Of a DNA stretch of 64,000 nucleotides, positions 23,933 to 35,644 are shown one piece after another. The notes below the pieces were generated by a model, which ran no database searches, was not told the origin of the DNA, and worked only from the letters and a program-made list of their open reading frames with translations. Source of the stretch: Antilocapra americana (taxonomy: Eukaryota > Chordata > Mammalia > Artiodactyla > Antilocapridae); the NCBI GenBank assembly GCA_007570785.1, contig ML661885.1:38744033-38808032 (forward strand), written 5' to 3'. Each line of letters opens with the position of its first letter. Position 1 is the first letter of the stretch. Position numbers and translations under genes: made by a program.

Positions 23933-24380
23933 GTAAGTGTTTTCATAAAATTTGTAGAAAAAAATGTAAAAACCTTAAATACTATGTATGAAAGATAGCC
24001 TTTTGTTTTAAATTGGTAATGATTTTAATTTTGGCTAAGGAAATTGAAGGTCAGAAATAAAAGGCAATTTTGTTTCTCTGTTCTATAATAGGACATCTGA
24101 AGTATGAGTAAAACTATAAACAGAGTGAAATACATCTTAGCTATTAAAATGCTATCCTTAGTCCCAGAAGATATAATACCAGCTTACTGTTGAGACATGT
24201 TTTTCCCCCTGTAGTGAGTGCTGATGTATGTTAGTGGCCTCTTCTGTCCATCCTTAATCTTTTTGACTAGCAGCAAGTATTTGCAAAATTTTTTAATAGA
24301 GTCGTAATTGCTCTGTATTCTATGAATAGAGTAACTTAATTATGGGTACTAGGTCTGTGATTTTAATCTTTAAAGTGTTA

Positions 24381-24479
24381 GGATTTCCCTGGTGGCTCAG
24401 ATGGTAAAGAATCTGCCTGCAATGCTGGAGACCCAGGTTTGATCCCTGGGTTGGGAAAATCCTCTGGAGAAGGCAATGG
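24381..24479 (+). mobile_element. Bov-tA SINE head fragment
   Basis: Only the tRNA-like head and linker (ttccctggtggctcagatgg to ctctggagaaggcaatgg). Truncated at the 3' side. Confidence 0.88.
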
Positions 24480-24889
24480 TCTATAATTTTATATCACTTA
24501 TTAACTTAATAAATACATAAATTAATAAATCATAAATTAAGACAATATAAACTTTGAACATATTGAAGTCTATCAAGTCTGTGGAATTTATGTCCAACTG
24601 TGAGTATATCCAAATCAACCTGTCCAGTAGCCTTAAAAGGTAGTCTCCTCTAGACTTCCTTACAGGAATTTGAAGGACATTCCTTATCCAGAAAATTTCT
24701 ATTCATATTCCTCATAGTTCCCTGTGACATTTCGCCTGTTGAACCAGCCTTAGTTCTCAGTATTATAAACCAAACCTTTATGGAATGTATAAAAAATTAT
24801 ACAATTTCTAGATATATCCCCCAATTTTATTTGAGAGGAGAAAATAATTGGGCAGGAAAGCACAAAGCTTGCAGTTCCCAATTTACCTT

Positions 24890-25740
24890 CAAAGGTAGTC
24901 AGTAGCTTATTTTTTGTGGGGAGGGGGCCATGCGTTTAGCATTCCTTCATTTTACATGGCCCAAGGCTCCTTCCGGTATTTCCCTACTACAGCAAGACAG
25001 GTTGTCCAGCAGTCCTGGTTGTCAGGTGGTTCTTGTTTGACGCAGCCATCTGGTAGTTTCCGAGGCTGCTCCATGGGTTCATTCCTTATGATCCCATGTA
25101 TTTTGACTTTCACAAACCTGCACACCAATCCTGAAGTCTCTACCAGTGCAGATGCTGTGTCTGCACCTGTTGGTTTTAGGAGTACCTGAGTTGCTTATTA
25201 GGGTTCCTGTAGGCAGTCTGGATTCAGAGCAGAACCAATATGTCCTGTTAGTCAGTTAAGTTAAAATCTCACTGCATTTCTGCCATCTCCTAGAAGGAAA
25301 ATTTGCTAACTATTCAGTCTTTTACAAAACAGAAAGCGAGAATACCTCCCTCTGTGGGGGCCTCAAAATGTCCAGCAGCAGCTTTTAATCGTGAGCTTCA
25401 CTCTTTAAACTCCTGTACGCTTTGGGCTTAGCAGTATATCACGATGTCTTCTACCACGTCCTCTTCCGCTTTGGGGAGGTTCTCCTTCACATATTGTTAG
25501 GCCTTTCCATATGTGTCTCAGGGACATAAGAATATAACAGGGTTTCCTGAACTCTTTCTCCTTTGAGTATTAGTCCTAGGGTTATGCAATAAAACTACAT
25601 ATGTAGTGTATTTCCCTCTTGGAAAGTCATAGTTCACTGGTAAAAGTTTTGAGAAGTCCTCTGTTATGTATTTATCTTTTCCAACTTCTTGGAGGTCCAG
25701 CAGTGTAGTAGCCTGGCTCTGGGTAACCATGTTTATCCTT
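24890..25740 (-). pseudogene. Possible decayed coding copy, unidentified
   Basis: On the minus strand the stretch 25518-25730 reads 70 residues with ordinary composition (includes KDKYITEDFSKLLPVNYDFP). Codon-like sequence seems to continue with frame changes towards 24890. No poly(A) tail or known protein recognised. May be a processed pseudogene or chance; no function is claimed. Confidence 0.2.
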
Positions 25741-25982
25741 GAAGAAACACTTGACCTGTAAAATGAGTAGGTTGGGCCAGGTTTATGCCTGTAGTACCTT
25801 CCAGCCCTTTTATAAATTCTTTGAAGATTTTGGAGACCTTAACACTTGAAGAGTTTTGTTTTTCCCTGCCTCCTCCTATAGAATTCTAGATGAAATTTCT
25901 CACATAACTGCACTTCAGGGACTAGTTTCGGGTTCCTAGTCACTCTGAGACAATGAATATATTTATCTGTTTGCATGTATTA

Positions 25983-26193
25983 AGTCACTTCAGTCGTGTC
26001 CGACTCTTTGTGACCCTATGGACTGTAGCCTGCCAGGTTTCTCTGTACGTGGAATTCTCCAGACAAGAATACTGAAGTAGGTTTCCGTGTCCTCCTCCAG
26101 GGGATCTTCCCGACCTAGGGATTGAACCCACAGCTCTCACCTCTCCTGCATTGGCAGGCCAGTTGTTTACCACTAGTGCCACTTGGAAAGCCC
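25983..26193 (-). mobile_element. Bov-tA SINE, antisense
   Basis: Reads cttcagtcgtgtccgactct at one end and cacttggaaagccc at the other, the reverse complement of a full Bov-tA. Lies in UBR5's last intron. Confidence 0.92.
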
Positions 26194-26895
26194 TTTTATT
26201 TGTCTGTTCAGTTGTGTGCTATAAATGCAGGATTTTAAAAGCTTTACCTTAAGAGATAGTCACTCTCTACTATCAATGAGGAAAGGTATGTATTAATAAA
26301 AATATTTCAGGAAAGTATATCTTTGGTTATATTTAAAGAAAAAGTAATTTACACTATGTTACATGAATTAAATGTGTTTTAAAACTGAGTGTTAGCATTG
26401 CTTATTGCATGGATTTTGATGTACAGAAGATGCTGACACTTAATTACTATTACAAAATTATTGTGTATCACAGTGCACCACTGAAAAGTATTGGGTGGTT
26501 TTGCTAGTAGATAAAATGCAGAATAACTTTTTGATAGCCTCTGTGAATTTTGAACCTTTTTCAGAGACCTTGTACCTTATTCCCACTAAGAGATGCTCTG
26601 TGACACTTAGCAACAGGAAGGGTCCACTTAGACAGCATTTGGTCAAGTAGCCTCGTGTTACAAATGAGAAGCTGAGGCATTGAAACATAGTCACTTTTCT
26701 ACATACATGACACTTTTTTCTCTTCCCAACCCTGAAACTTTCCTTTTCAATATAAGAAATTTAAAAGACAGTTCTAAATAATACCCTTTCGTAGGTTTTA
26801 ACACAAGAATGGGGCTGTATGTACAATTGCCAGAATTAAGGGTTGAATGTTAATCTCTTAAAAGCCAAACTCGTAATTATTATACTCCTATTTAG

Positions 26896-27108
26896 GTTTA
26901 CTTTTGGACATCAAGCCCTTCATTACCAGCCAGTGAAGAAGGATTTCAGCCTATGCCCTCCATCACAATAAGACCACCAGATGACCAACACCTTCCTACT
27001 GCTAATACTTGCATTTCTCGACTTTACGTCCCTCTCTATTCCTCTAAACAGATTCTCAAACAGAAATTGCTACTCGCCATTAAGACCAAGAATTTTGGTT
27101 TTGTGTAG
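26896..27108 (+). CDS. UBR5: UBR5 last coding exon with the catalytic Cys
   Basis: Encodes about residues 2730-2799 and the stop tag (27106-27108). It begins [20 protein letters not shown]. The HECT C-lobe motif [18 protein letters not shown] holds the catalytic Cys (tgc 27010-27012, residue 2768), which forms the ubiquitin thioester. The protein ends KTKNFGFV, the usual UBR5 tail, whose -4 Phe is typical of HECT C-lobes. Confidence 0.98.
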   Translation, partial: VYFWTSSPSLPASEEGFQPMPSITIRPPDDQHLPTANTCISRLYVPLYSSKQILKQKLLLAIKTKNFGFV

Positions 27109-27489
27109 AGTATAAAACGTGTGTATTGCTGTGTAATATTACTCGCTAATTTTGTAGATTTTTCCCATTTGTCTATAAGAGTTTATGGAAGTTGATGCTG
27201 TCGCATACCCTGTGGTACCTTTACCTTAAAGAGATGAATGCAAACATTCCTTGCTGAGTTTGTAGCTTAAAGGCCTGAGGAGCACTAGCAACATTTGACT
27301 ATAATGGTTTGCTAGTCAACAACTTCTGGGTCTAACCCCAGCCAAAGATGACAGCAGAACAACATAATTTACACTGTGATTTATCTTTTTGCTGAGGGGA
27401 AAAAATGTAAAACGTTCTGAAATTCACTGCTGCCTTTGTGGAAAGTGTTTCAGCAAAGGTTCTTGTATAGAGGGAATAGGGAATTTCAA

Positions 27490-27495
27490 AATAAA
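27490..27495 (+). terminator. Candidate proximal UBR5 poly(A) signal
   Basis: AATAAA 382 bp after the UBR5 stop codon, followed by a GT-rich stretch around 27505-27560. Could give a short 3' UTR form. Confidence 0.45.
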
Positions 27496-28030
27496 AAATT
27501 AAGTATGTTCTGTGTTTCATTTTAACTTTTTTTATGGTGTTTAATTTGTGGTTGGCTGCGGTTGTGTATCGTATATGGAACTTGTAAAAGAGTTCTGAAC
27601 ATTCAGATCTTAAGAAATGAAATCACTTTTACCTATAAAAACCACTTTTATTGCAGTTTGACTGCATTGAGCTCTAGGATATTAAATGATATCACTAATA
27701 TTTTGCATGTAATTTGTTCATTTGAGGGCACTTTTTTGTACATATGATGGGGGCCAATGCACAGTACTTTATCACAATCAACTTTTTTCTTTGTATCCCT
27801 ATTTCAATGAGCAGTCAGTCAGGTATACTGCACTTCAGTTCTAACTAGACATTTGTACTAAGGCATTTCAGTTATGTAAACTCAGCCTGGGCACTTTCTG
27901 ATAACTGTAAAATGTTTTATAAGATCATGATTATTGAAGATACATTTTGGAGAATTTTAAATGTTCGTGAGCAGCTTAACTACTTTTGTATCTAGCCTTT
28001 TTTAAGTATCTTGTTGCATTTACTTTTTTA

Positions 28031-28036
28031 AATAAA
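28031..28036 (+). terminator. Candidate main UBR5 poly(A) signal
   Basis: AATAAA 923 bp after the stop codon, just after a T-rich run. Chosen as the likely main signal because repeat-type sequence and microsatellites begin further on. Confidence 0.5.
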
Positions 28037-28596
28037 TTACAGAAGAAATGTCAAGTAATACTGAAGAAACAATAGTTTTTATTTATGTAGTTGTACATTT
28101 TTTAAACTAAGGGCAATACAGTATCCGACATGGTTATGTGCATAAAAATTTTGTTTTAAAAGACTGAATGTACACACGGACTATAAGAAACAGAAGGAAA
28201 TTGGTCCACATTTTACAGTTAGCAGAGAATCCTGAATGGCACTGGCCAGGCCATGTTTTGTTTTATACAAATGGGGGAAGTAAAATGAGCCTTACTTGGC
28301 ATCAGAAGTCAATCCAGTTATATTTAATAACTGAGAAGTTCTTTTTTGATGATCCATTAACTATGTAGCTTAGGATCATTATCTCTAAATTCTTGTGGTT
28401 TTAGTAGCTTTATTCAGTGGCATAATAAGGAACACTATTCTTACCATGTCTTCAATTAAGTGACTTAAACCAGTCACTTTGCATATTGAAAATGAGGAGA
28501 GAGTCTCTGGAGTCTTTCCTTCTGTGTCGTTCCTTCATAGGACTCCTGGCCTTTGGGATGTTTTTCACATTCAAAGGCACTGTGCTTTATTATACG

Positions 28597-28633
28597 TGTG
28601 TGTGTATATATATATATGTGTATATATATATAA
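28597..28633 (+). repeat. (TG)n/(TA)n microsatellite
   Basis: Run of tgtgtgtatatatatatatg and a following tgtatatatatata. Open frames across it encode only IYIY-type repeats and are not genes. Confidence 0.95.
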
Positions 28634-29479
28634 AAACAAACTTCCTTCAGAAGACTGAACCACATTATTTTCAGCCCTGCTGACACAATAAATATTAAAA
28701 ACTAAAGCAACAGTGGTGAAACTCATTGTACTACTTAAAACTTAATATGATGTATTAGATGTGTAAATTAACCAAAGGTTATTTTACAAAATGAGACATT
28801 GGTTTTTATGTCTAAATGCTATTTCTGAATAAATGAAATAGTAATTAGATTAAGAACTGATTTTCATCAGTGTGTCTGAAAAACTTCTGTATGCACATGA
28901 TGGAATTGATAAAATATTAAATGAGAACAAACTAGATATGATTAGGACATTTGAAAACCTAATTGTGAACTTATTTTTAATAGTTATCGAAAGAATGAAA
29001 GTATTTAAAATAATGCACAATGTCTTAAGTCTTCCTAAATCAAGATTTTGGTTAAAATGCTTTTAGGAATATTAAAAGCAGAGTGAGTTTTTTTTTTTTT
29101 TTTAAGTAAAGCATAAAATGGTTCTAAATGTAAAATAAAGTCATATAAAATAAAGTTCTCTTTTGGTCTTGTTTAGTGATTAAATCTAATTGACTTGAAA
29201 ACAAATTTAGGAAGCGAAGACCAAGAATGAACTTTACTGAAGGTTTTCAAAGTTTTGCTACTCCCTGCACACTCCCCCCCCCCCGAATTATCTGAATATC
29301 AAGATTGTTCCCTGTAAATGGCTTCCTGGGGAATACTTAAGAGGATTTTTAAATATCCTAATTTCACTACTTAGTACTTGCCCCTAAAGATAAGTTTATC
29401 TCCTAAAGACAGTATTTTTGTCTACTTAGAGGTAGTCAACCAATGTCTAGCTTTAAAACTGAGATCTTCCCTTGAGGCA

Positions 29480-29640
29480 GTAGTTCCTATGCTTCTGAAG
29501 GTGTGATTGTCTCGTGCTTATTAATGCAGATTCCTAAACTTTGCTCATCCTCTCAATCACATTTCGATTTAGTAACTCATAAGAGGACAGAAATTGTTAT
29601 TCTTAACAGCATCCCAGGTGATTCTGAAACACTGTCCAGA
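29480..29640 (+). mobile_element. MER5-type fossil, diverged
   Basis: Similarity to MER5 rests on aatgcagattcctaaac and aacagcatcccaggtgattc. Weakly supported. Confidence 0.4.
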
Positions 29641-29984
29641 GCACTCCTATTTGTGAATATAAAGCCCCCTGTTGGTAAATTCCCCAGAGCCAAACCTTTC
29701 CTTCTTATGGAAAACTGCTTTTATTAATCATCTACTCCTGGATTAGATTCTTCCTCTTGTGCCTCAGTAAAAAGATTTTCACTGTTTACGTTAACCTAAA
29801 GATAGGCATGAACATAGAGATTAATTCTTCCCTAAACATCATTTGATTAATATAGAAATGTATTTAAAATGTGACTTAGTCATATCAAAATACCGTGAAT
29901 TAAATATAAGCAAAGAATCTTACGTTACCTCATAAGATTTTTAAAAAATCACTCATCATTTGCAAACATGGAAGTTCTCTTTTA

Positions 29985-30150
29985 TTGAGTATTTTCTGTG
30001 TGCTCGGCAGTTTGTCAAGTGCATTCTTTTATGTCATTTTATTCTGTGGCACTATTACCATCCTCACAGAGAGGAAATTTGGCACAGATTAAATAATTTT
30101 CTCAAGGTTACAGAGCTGGTAAGTGCTGAAGTCAGATGTCTCCAGCCCTT
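29985..30150 (-). mobile_element. MIR SINE, antisense
   Basis: Starts ttattgagtattttctgtgt and includes agaggaaatttggcacagat and tcaaggttacagagctggta, the reverse complement of MIR. Intergenic. Confidence 0.75.
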
Positions 30151-30317
30151 CTGGAGATTGCATTCCCAAACATCAGGTACACTGGATTTTGGAAGATATG
30201 ATTATAATTAAGTGAGTTGGTCATGGTCATTAAATGTCCTGAGCACCCAGTTCCAATACGCAGGTGTATATATATGGAGAGGGGTTCCCCCAAACTACCC
30301 GGCAATGTGCTGACACC

Positions 30318-30432
30318 AGGTGAAAGTGAAAGTTGCTCAGGTAACTTTGCGACCATGGCCTGACCATACAATCTGTAATTCTCCAGGCCAGAATTCTGGA
30401 GTGGGTAGCCTTTCCCCTTCTCCAGGGGAATC
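30318..30432 (-). mobile_element. Bov-A SINE fragment, antisense
   Basis: Contains aattctccaggccagaattc and cttctccagggga, a partial reverse-complement Bov-A unit with internal loss. Confidence 0.8.
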
Positions 30433-30885
30433 CTATAATTCAACTCAATTCTGACACTACCTACCTAGAAATAGCATCAGATTTCAACGTAAAGACCCAG
30501 TCTCCACTGCAGAAACCAATTGCAAGTCCGAGTTGTTACCTGTACTTCTGAAGAGCTATAAATCAGGGGTTCCTATGACCACCTCCTTGAGTTTGATGAA
30601 TCTGCTGAAGCGGCTCACAGAACTCAAAAACATTTTGCTTAATAGATAAAAGGATACAACTCAGGAACAGCTGGGTGGAAGATAAACACTGGGCAAAGCC
30701 TGAGAAAGGGTGTGGCACTTCCATGCCCTCTTCCTGCATCTCTCTCTTCCTGCAACCCTGTGTCTTCACCAACCCTGAAGCTGTCTGAATCCAGTCCTCC
30801 TGGGTTTTTATGAAGGCCTCGTTATATAGGCATAATTGATTAAATCACTGGCCACTGGTGGTTGATTCAACCTCCATTCCATAGG

Positions 30886-31083
30886 GCCTCCCTCATAGCT
30901 CGGTGAAGAATCTGCCCGTAATGCAGGAGACCCGGGTTTGATTCCTGGATTGGAAAGATCCCCTGGAGGAGGAAATGGCAGTCCACTCCAATATTCTTGC
31001 CTGGAGAATCCGGTGGACAGAGGAGCCTCGGCAGGCTGCAATCCAAGGGGTCTGCAAGAGTTGGACACGACTTAGCCACTAAA
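30886..31083 (+). mobile_element. Bov-tA SINE
   Basis: Runs from gggcctccctcatagctcgg to gttggacacgacttagccac. Diverged but complete. Intergenic. Confidence 0.9.
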
Positions 31084-31949
31084 CCAGCCAACGGCCAATC
31101 CACAGGGAGTTTGTGGGAAAGTTGCTTGGTGCCCCTGGCAACCAGAACCTATCCTAATGAGTGGTCCAGAAAGTCACCATTTTATTATTACTTAGGAAAT
31201 TCTGAGGATTGGGGGAGCTCAGTACCAGAAACAGGGATAAAAGACCAAATATGTATTGCTTACCATCAATCACAATACCACAGTCATAGAATAATGAAAT
31301 AGTCTATAACTTGTCTTACATTTGTACATGACAGGTTAATACTAAAATTTTCAAAGAGTTTAAGACATCATTCAAGTGTGAGAAATGAGGGTCTCATCTT
31401 ACTGGTACACCGTAAGCCAGTAGTAGCATGAAGTTACACACTTTGTGTACCACAGACAAAGCTGGCTTCTTCAGTCATACCACACAAGTTTCTGTAAGTA
31501 GAATGGAGGCTATTCCAGTTACTATGTTTGCACAACCAATTATATTCAAGGTTAGTGGTATAAAACAGTCATTCACTATGCTCATGGACTCTGTATTAGG
31601 AGTCTCTGCAGGACACAACCGTGATGGCTTGTCTCTGCTTCATGATGTCCAGGGTTGCAAGTGGAAGGAAGACTTGATGGCTACTAGCTGGAGTCCTCTA
31701 ATGGTTTGTTCATTCACACGTCAAGAATTTGATAGTCCCTATTGATTAGGGGCCTTAGTTCCTTCCTACATTGGCTTCTTCATGTCATCTTTCTTTGTAG
31801 GCTAGTTTTTGGATTCCTGTAGAATGGTACCTAAGTTCTAAGGCAAACTTTCCAAAAGGTAGAAAAAAACAGGCAAAAGCTATTTTGCTTTTTGTTGTTT
31901 ATGTTCATATTGTTATTTATGAACTAGACTTAAAAGCCATGTATTCTCT

Positions 31950-32985
31950 TTGTTTAAAGTCAGTCACTCCAGTGGAACATAATTAAAAATCCAGAAATAA
32001 ACACATGCATATACAGTCAACTAACATCTGACAAGGGAGGAAAGAATACTGAATGGAGAAAAAGTCTCTTCAGTAAATGGTGCTGGGAAAATTGGATATT
32101 CACATGTAAAAGCATGAAACTAGAATATTATACCACTCACAAAAATTAACTCAAAATGGATTAAATACTTTAGTATGAGATCTGAAACCATCAAACTCCT
32201 AGAAGAAATAGGAAAAAAGCTCCTTGATATGGATCTTGGCAATGATTTTTCAGATATGACACCTAAAGCACAAGCAAAAAAATAAAAAGTGGGATTACAT
32301 CAAACTAAGAAGTTTTTGCATAGCCAAAGAAGTGATCAACAAAATGAAAAGATAACCCAAAGACTGAAAATATCTGCAAGCCATATATCTAATAAGGGGT
32401 TAATACCCAAAGTAAGTAAAACAAACTCAAGTAGCAGCAAAATAGCCAACAGACCAATTTTCAGCTGGGCAAAGGACCTGAATAGTCAATTTCCCAAAGA
32501 TATAGAAGTGGCCAAAGGTACATGAAAAGATGCTCAGCATCACTAATCGTTAGGGAAATGCAAGGCAAAACCACAATGAGATACCAACTCACACCTGTTA
32601 AAATAGCTAGCATCAAAAAGCTCAGTCAGGTCTAATTATTTGCAGCCCCTTGTACTGTAACCTGTCAGGCTCCTCTGTCCATAGGATTCTCCAGGCAAGA
32701 ATACTGGAGTGGGTAGCCAGTCTCTTGTCCAGTGGATCTTCCCAACCAGGAATTGAACCTGGGTCTCCTGCATTGCAAGCAGCTTCTTTACTGTCTGAGC
32801 CGCCAGGGAAGCCCATCAGAAAGACACGAGATACCAAATATTGGCAAGGATGTGGAGAAAAGAGAACACTTGTGTGCTGTTGGTGAGATTATGAATTGAT
32901 ATACTACTATAGAAAACAGTATGGAGATTCCTCAAAAACTTAAAAATAGATCTGCCATATGATCCAGCAATTCTTCTGAAACCAA
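31950..32985 (+). mobile_element. Old L1 ORF2 fragment with a nested SINE
   Basis: Sense-strand L1 ORF2: ggtgctgggaaaattggata, later aaaatatctgcaagccatat and agcatcactaatcgttaggg, then gatctgccatatgatccagc. It is broken by stops and interrupted at 32621-32813 by a SINE. It stops at about 32985, where LTR-like sequence begins. Confidence 0.85.
32621..32813 (-). mobile_element. Bov-tA SINE nested in L1, antisense
   Basis: Inserted inside the old L1, with a target duplication catcaaaaag (32611-32620) and catcagaaag (32814-32823). Ends gccgccagggaagc, the reverse complement of the tRNA-like head. Confidence 0.93.
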
Positions 32986-33870
32986 ACAGAACAGAACCCT
33001 GCAGGGTCTTCTAAAGGACAGAACTCCTGTGACCCTTGACTCCTGTTGGTAGAAAAACTTTAGCCTCCTAGGCCTTCCCTGCGTTTCAAAGAGCAGATTT
33101 AATAAGAGAAGTAAGGAAAAGCAGAGACAAAGGAAAGCAGGCAAACAAGACAAATAATAACAGGCTATAAAGCAAAGCCAAGGACCTTTAATTGTTCTCA
33201 AGGGCTGTAGTTAACATCTTGAACCATGTGTTAGGTCGCTTCATTTGTGTCTGACTCTGCGGCCCCATGGACTGGAACCCACCAGGCTGATTTGTCCATG
33301 AGGTTCTCCAGATGAGAGTGGGTTGCCAGGCCCTGCTCCAGGGGATCTTCCCTGACCCGGGAATCGAAAATACGTCTCTTATTTCTCTTGCACTGGCAGG
33401 CAGGTTCTTTACCACTAGTGCATCTGGGAAGCCCCAAACCCTGTAGTTATTCTGCAGACAGTAAAATCCTAACCAGGTGGAGGAAGTTAACCACATGCTT
33501 ATCAACAGCACTAGACCCCAGGCTGGCTGGATCCAGAAAACTGAGACCCCCAAAATCCCACCAGGCCCACCAGCTTCTACATCCCCCGAAAAGGGCAAAT
33601 GCATGTTGGCTTTACTGCGGAGAGCCCCGTGAAGAAGCCAAGTGAAGTGAAGTCGCTGCCCATCCTCAACTCTGGCCTTTGTAATTATTCTACCAGCTGG
33701 GGAGGCTGATGCGGCAAAGACAAGATATATGAGTATTACAAATTAATTTGAATGATCCTTCCACTTCCTTCTCTTTCTGGATCCCATCTTACATAGGTTA
33801 GCTACTCCATCTCTTTCCCCTTAATGTATGTTTTCAATTAACTTAATAAACCATGTGATTCAAGCGGCTC
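32986..33870. mobile_element. LTR-like block, tentative
   Basis: A block unlike the flanking L1, starting near tgaaaccaaacagaacagaa and ending shortly after an AATAAA at about 33845, interrupted by a SINE at 33231-33435. The compositional change and late AATAAA suggest a solitary ruminant endogenous-retroviral LTR. I could not define its ends or a target duplication, and no viral genes are present. Confidence 0.25.
33231..33435 (-). mobile_element. Bov-tA SINE, antisense
   Basis: From ttaggtcgcttcatttgtgt to catctgggaagcccc, a reverse-complement Bov-tA. Nested in the LTR-like block. Confidence 0.9.
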
Positions 33871-33949
33871 AGTTGAGCCTTTCTATACTATGGCCTCTAG
33901 GATAGTCTGATGAGTAGTGTACTTGAAAGCTACCATTGTAATTTTCTGC

Positions 33950-34130
33950 CCCAGTAGGTTCTTTACATATAATATATTAGTAAATCCACGCAACAATCTT
34001 ATGCAGAAGGAACTGAGGATGCTGAGTCTCAGAGAGGCTAAGTAACTTGTCCAAGGCAGCACAGCTAATAAATAAGGGAGCTACAATTCATGCCTGGATA
34101 ACATGGCTCCAGAATCCACATTCTTTTTCA
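33950..34130 (-). mobile_element. MIR SINE, antisense
   Basis: Contains gagtctcagagaggctaagt and aacttgtccaaggcagcaca, a clear reverse-complement MIR core. Intergenic. Confidence 0.8.
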
Positions 34131-34872
34131 CTAGACTCATTCACTTTTGCACGTTCAATACACTTAAGATGCTTGACAAACAGAAGACATACTGTCTGAT
34201 GACTTAAATGGTAGAATCCTTGCTCTTAATTTATTTTCCACATGGCCTGTGATAAATTTTCTAGCTTCTTTAAGACTCAGTTTCCTCACAGAACTTATTT
34301 AACTATTATTTAAAGTTAATCTGTGGGAAATTTTTTTAACTCAGCACGTGGCCCCTAGAAGTTGTCTAAGTAAGAATGGATATTGCTCATGCCCGGCTCT
34401 AGGGCGGAACTGAGAATAAACCTTCATCATTTTCAAAGCTCAGTTATCTACCCTGTTTGAACCACACTTCATCTAGTTCATTTCCTTAGTTGGGAGTGTC
34501 CCTATAGACAGATGTCAGGAATATATAGGGACCTTGTTTTATTCTTTGTGGTTCATGACGTTTTTTAAAAAGTTATAACAATATTACTGATAGAATCAAG
34601 AAGTATATAAATGAATAAAAATGAATGAATGACTAAAGATGGGTTAACTATTGTTCTTTACTTACATATGTAGTAAAGAGAAATGACATTAATATGAATT
34701 AAAATGGATAACTGATGGATCAAGTGTATTATGCATTTTTGAGTAAGGATGACACAGACATTGATAAGTAGTTGCCTGTTACTGATCTGAGTCTGTTGCA
34801 AGTTTGATGTTTGTTTTAAGAGAAAAACAATTAAATATTACCATAAATTAGTAAATACCTAAGTGACTATGT

Positions 34873-34997
34873 ATGGAGAAGGCAATGGCAACCCACTCCA
34901 GCACTCTTGCCAGGAAAATCCCACGGACGGAGGAGCCTGGTGGGCTGCAGTCCATGGGGTCGCAGAGAGTCGGACACGACTGAGCGACTTCACTTTG
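34873..34997 (+). mobile_element. Bov-A SINE fragment
   Basis: Runs from ggagaaggcaatggcaaccc to cggacacgactgagcgactt. Only the Bov-A part, without the tRNA-like head. Little diverged, so young. Confidence 0.92.
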
Positions 34998-35189
34998 TTC
35001 CCTTTCCCTCAACTAATCACAAAACAGGTGCCTGTTGTCAAGGCCTGACAAGCATTCCCTCAACATTTCAGCTTCAAACGACTTAAGCAAATCTCTTTTG
35101 CCTCAGTTCTGGTTTTTGGAGCCCACTATTTTTTCTTTCTGTACCCAGTTCCCCTGAGAAACAGGCCCATGGGCAGTCTGTCCCTCTGT
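34998..35189. other. Short intergenic stretch
   Basis: AT-balanced sequence between the last intergenic SINE and the CpG-rich promoter block. I see no feature in it. Confidence 0.6.
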
Positions 35190-35640
35190 CCACTCTCCGA
35201 CTCTGGGCCCGGAAAAGAGCGTTTCGCGGGGGAGCCCTGGCGCCTTCTGCTTCGGGCTGGGTAACCTCAGTCGTTGACCCCCAGCCCGCGCCCCTGGTGG
35301 GCCGGCCAAGGGAGGGGTTGTCGCGGCGCCCGGCACTTGCTAAGAGTTCGGCAAGTGTCGCTCCAGGCTTAGTCTGGCGATGGAGGTCCACCAGGTCTCC
35401 AGACGCCCTCCGTACGCCCCCCGCCTCGTCCCGCACACTTTCCCCCGACGTCTGCTTCTCGGGAGCTTCAGCGCAAAGCGGGGCCGCCTTCTCTCCCCTC
35501 TCGTGGCGTCACGGGGACGCCCCCCTTTCCCACCCAGGGCGTGGCTTCCCTCTGCCACCGCTCCACACTAGAGTGCTCTCTCCTCTTTAGCTCCTCCAGT
35601 GTGCGGTCCGACGGCCACCCGGCAGCCTCTCAGGATAGGT
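35190..35640. promoter_or_regulatory. CpG island, upstream part
   Basis: GC-rich, CpG-dense sequence (many ccg, cgc, gcg) about 1.2 to 1.7 kb upstream of the RRM2B ATG. Open frames here are long only because stops are rare in GC-rich DNA. Probably one island with 36225-37260 before the retroposon landed between them. Confidence 0.75.
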
Positions 35641-35644
35641 TGAG

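Larger units (their letters stand above)
27109..28055 (+). other. UBR5: UBR5 3' UTR (end estimated)
   Basis: AT-rich non-coding sequence after the stop codon, free of recognisable repeats. AATAAA hexamers stand at 27490 and 28031. I place the main end about 20 bp after the second. Further hexamers at 28687, 28828, 29134 and 29149 could give longer forms. The exact cleavage site cannot be read from sequence. Confidence 0.6.

Noticed and set aside
28474..28686. Overlapping frames on both strands rich in Ile-Tyr
   Set aside because: They read through a TG/TA microsatellite beyond the UBR5 3' UTR.
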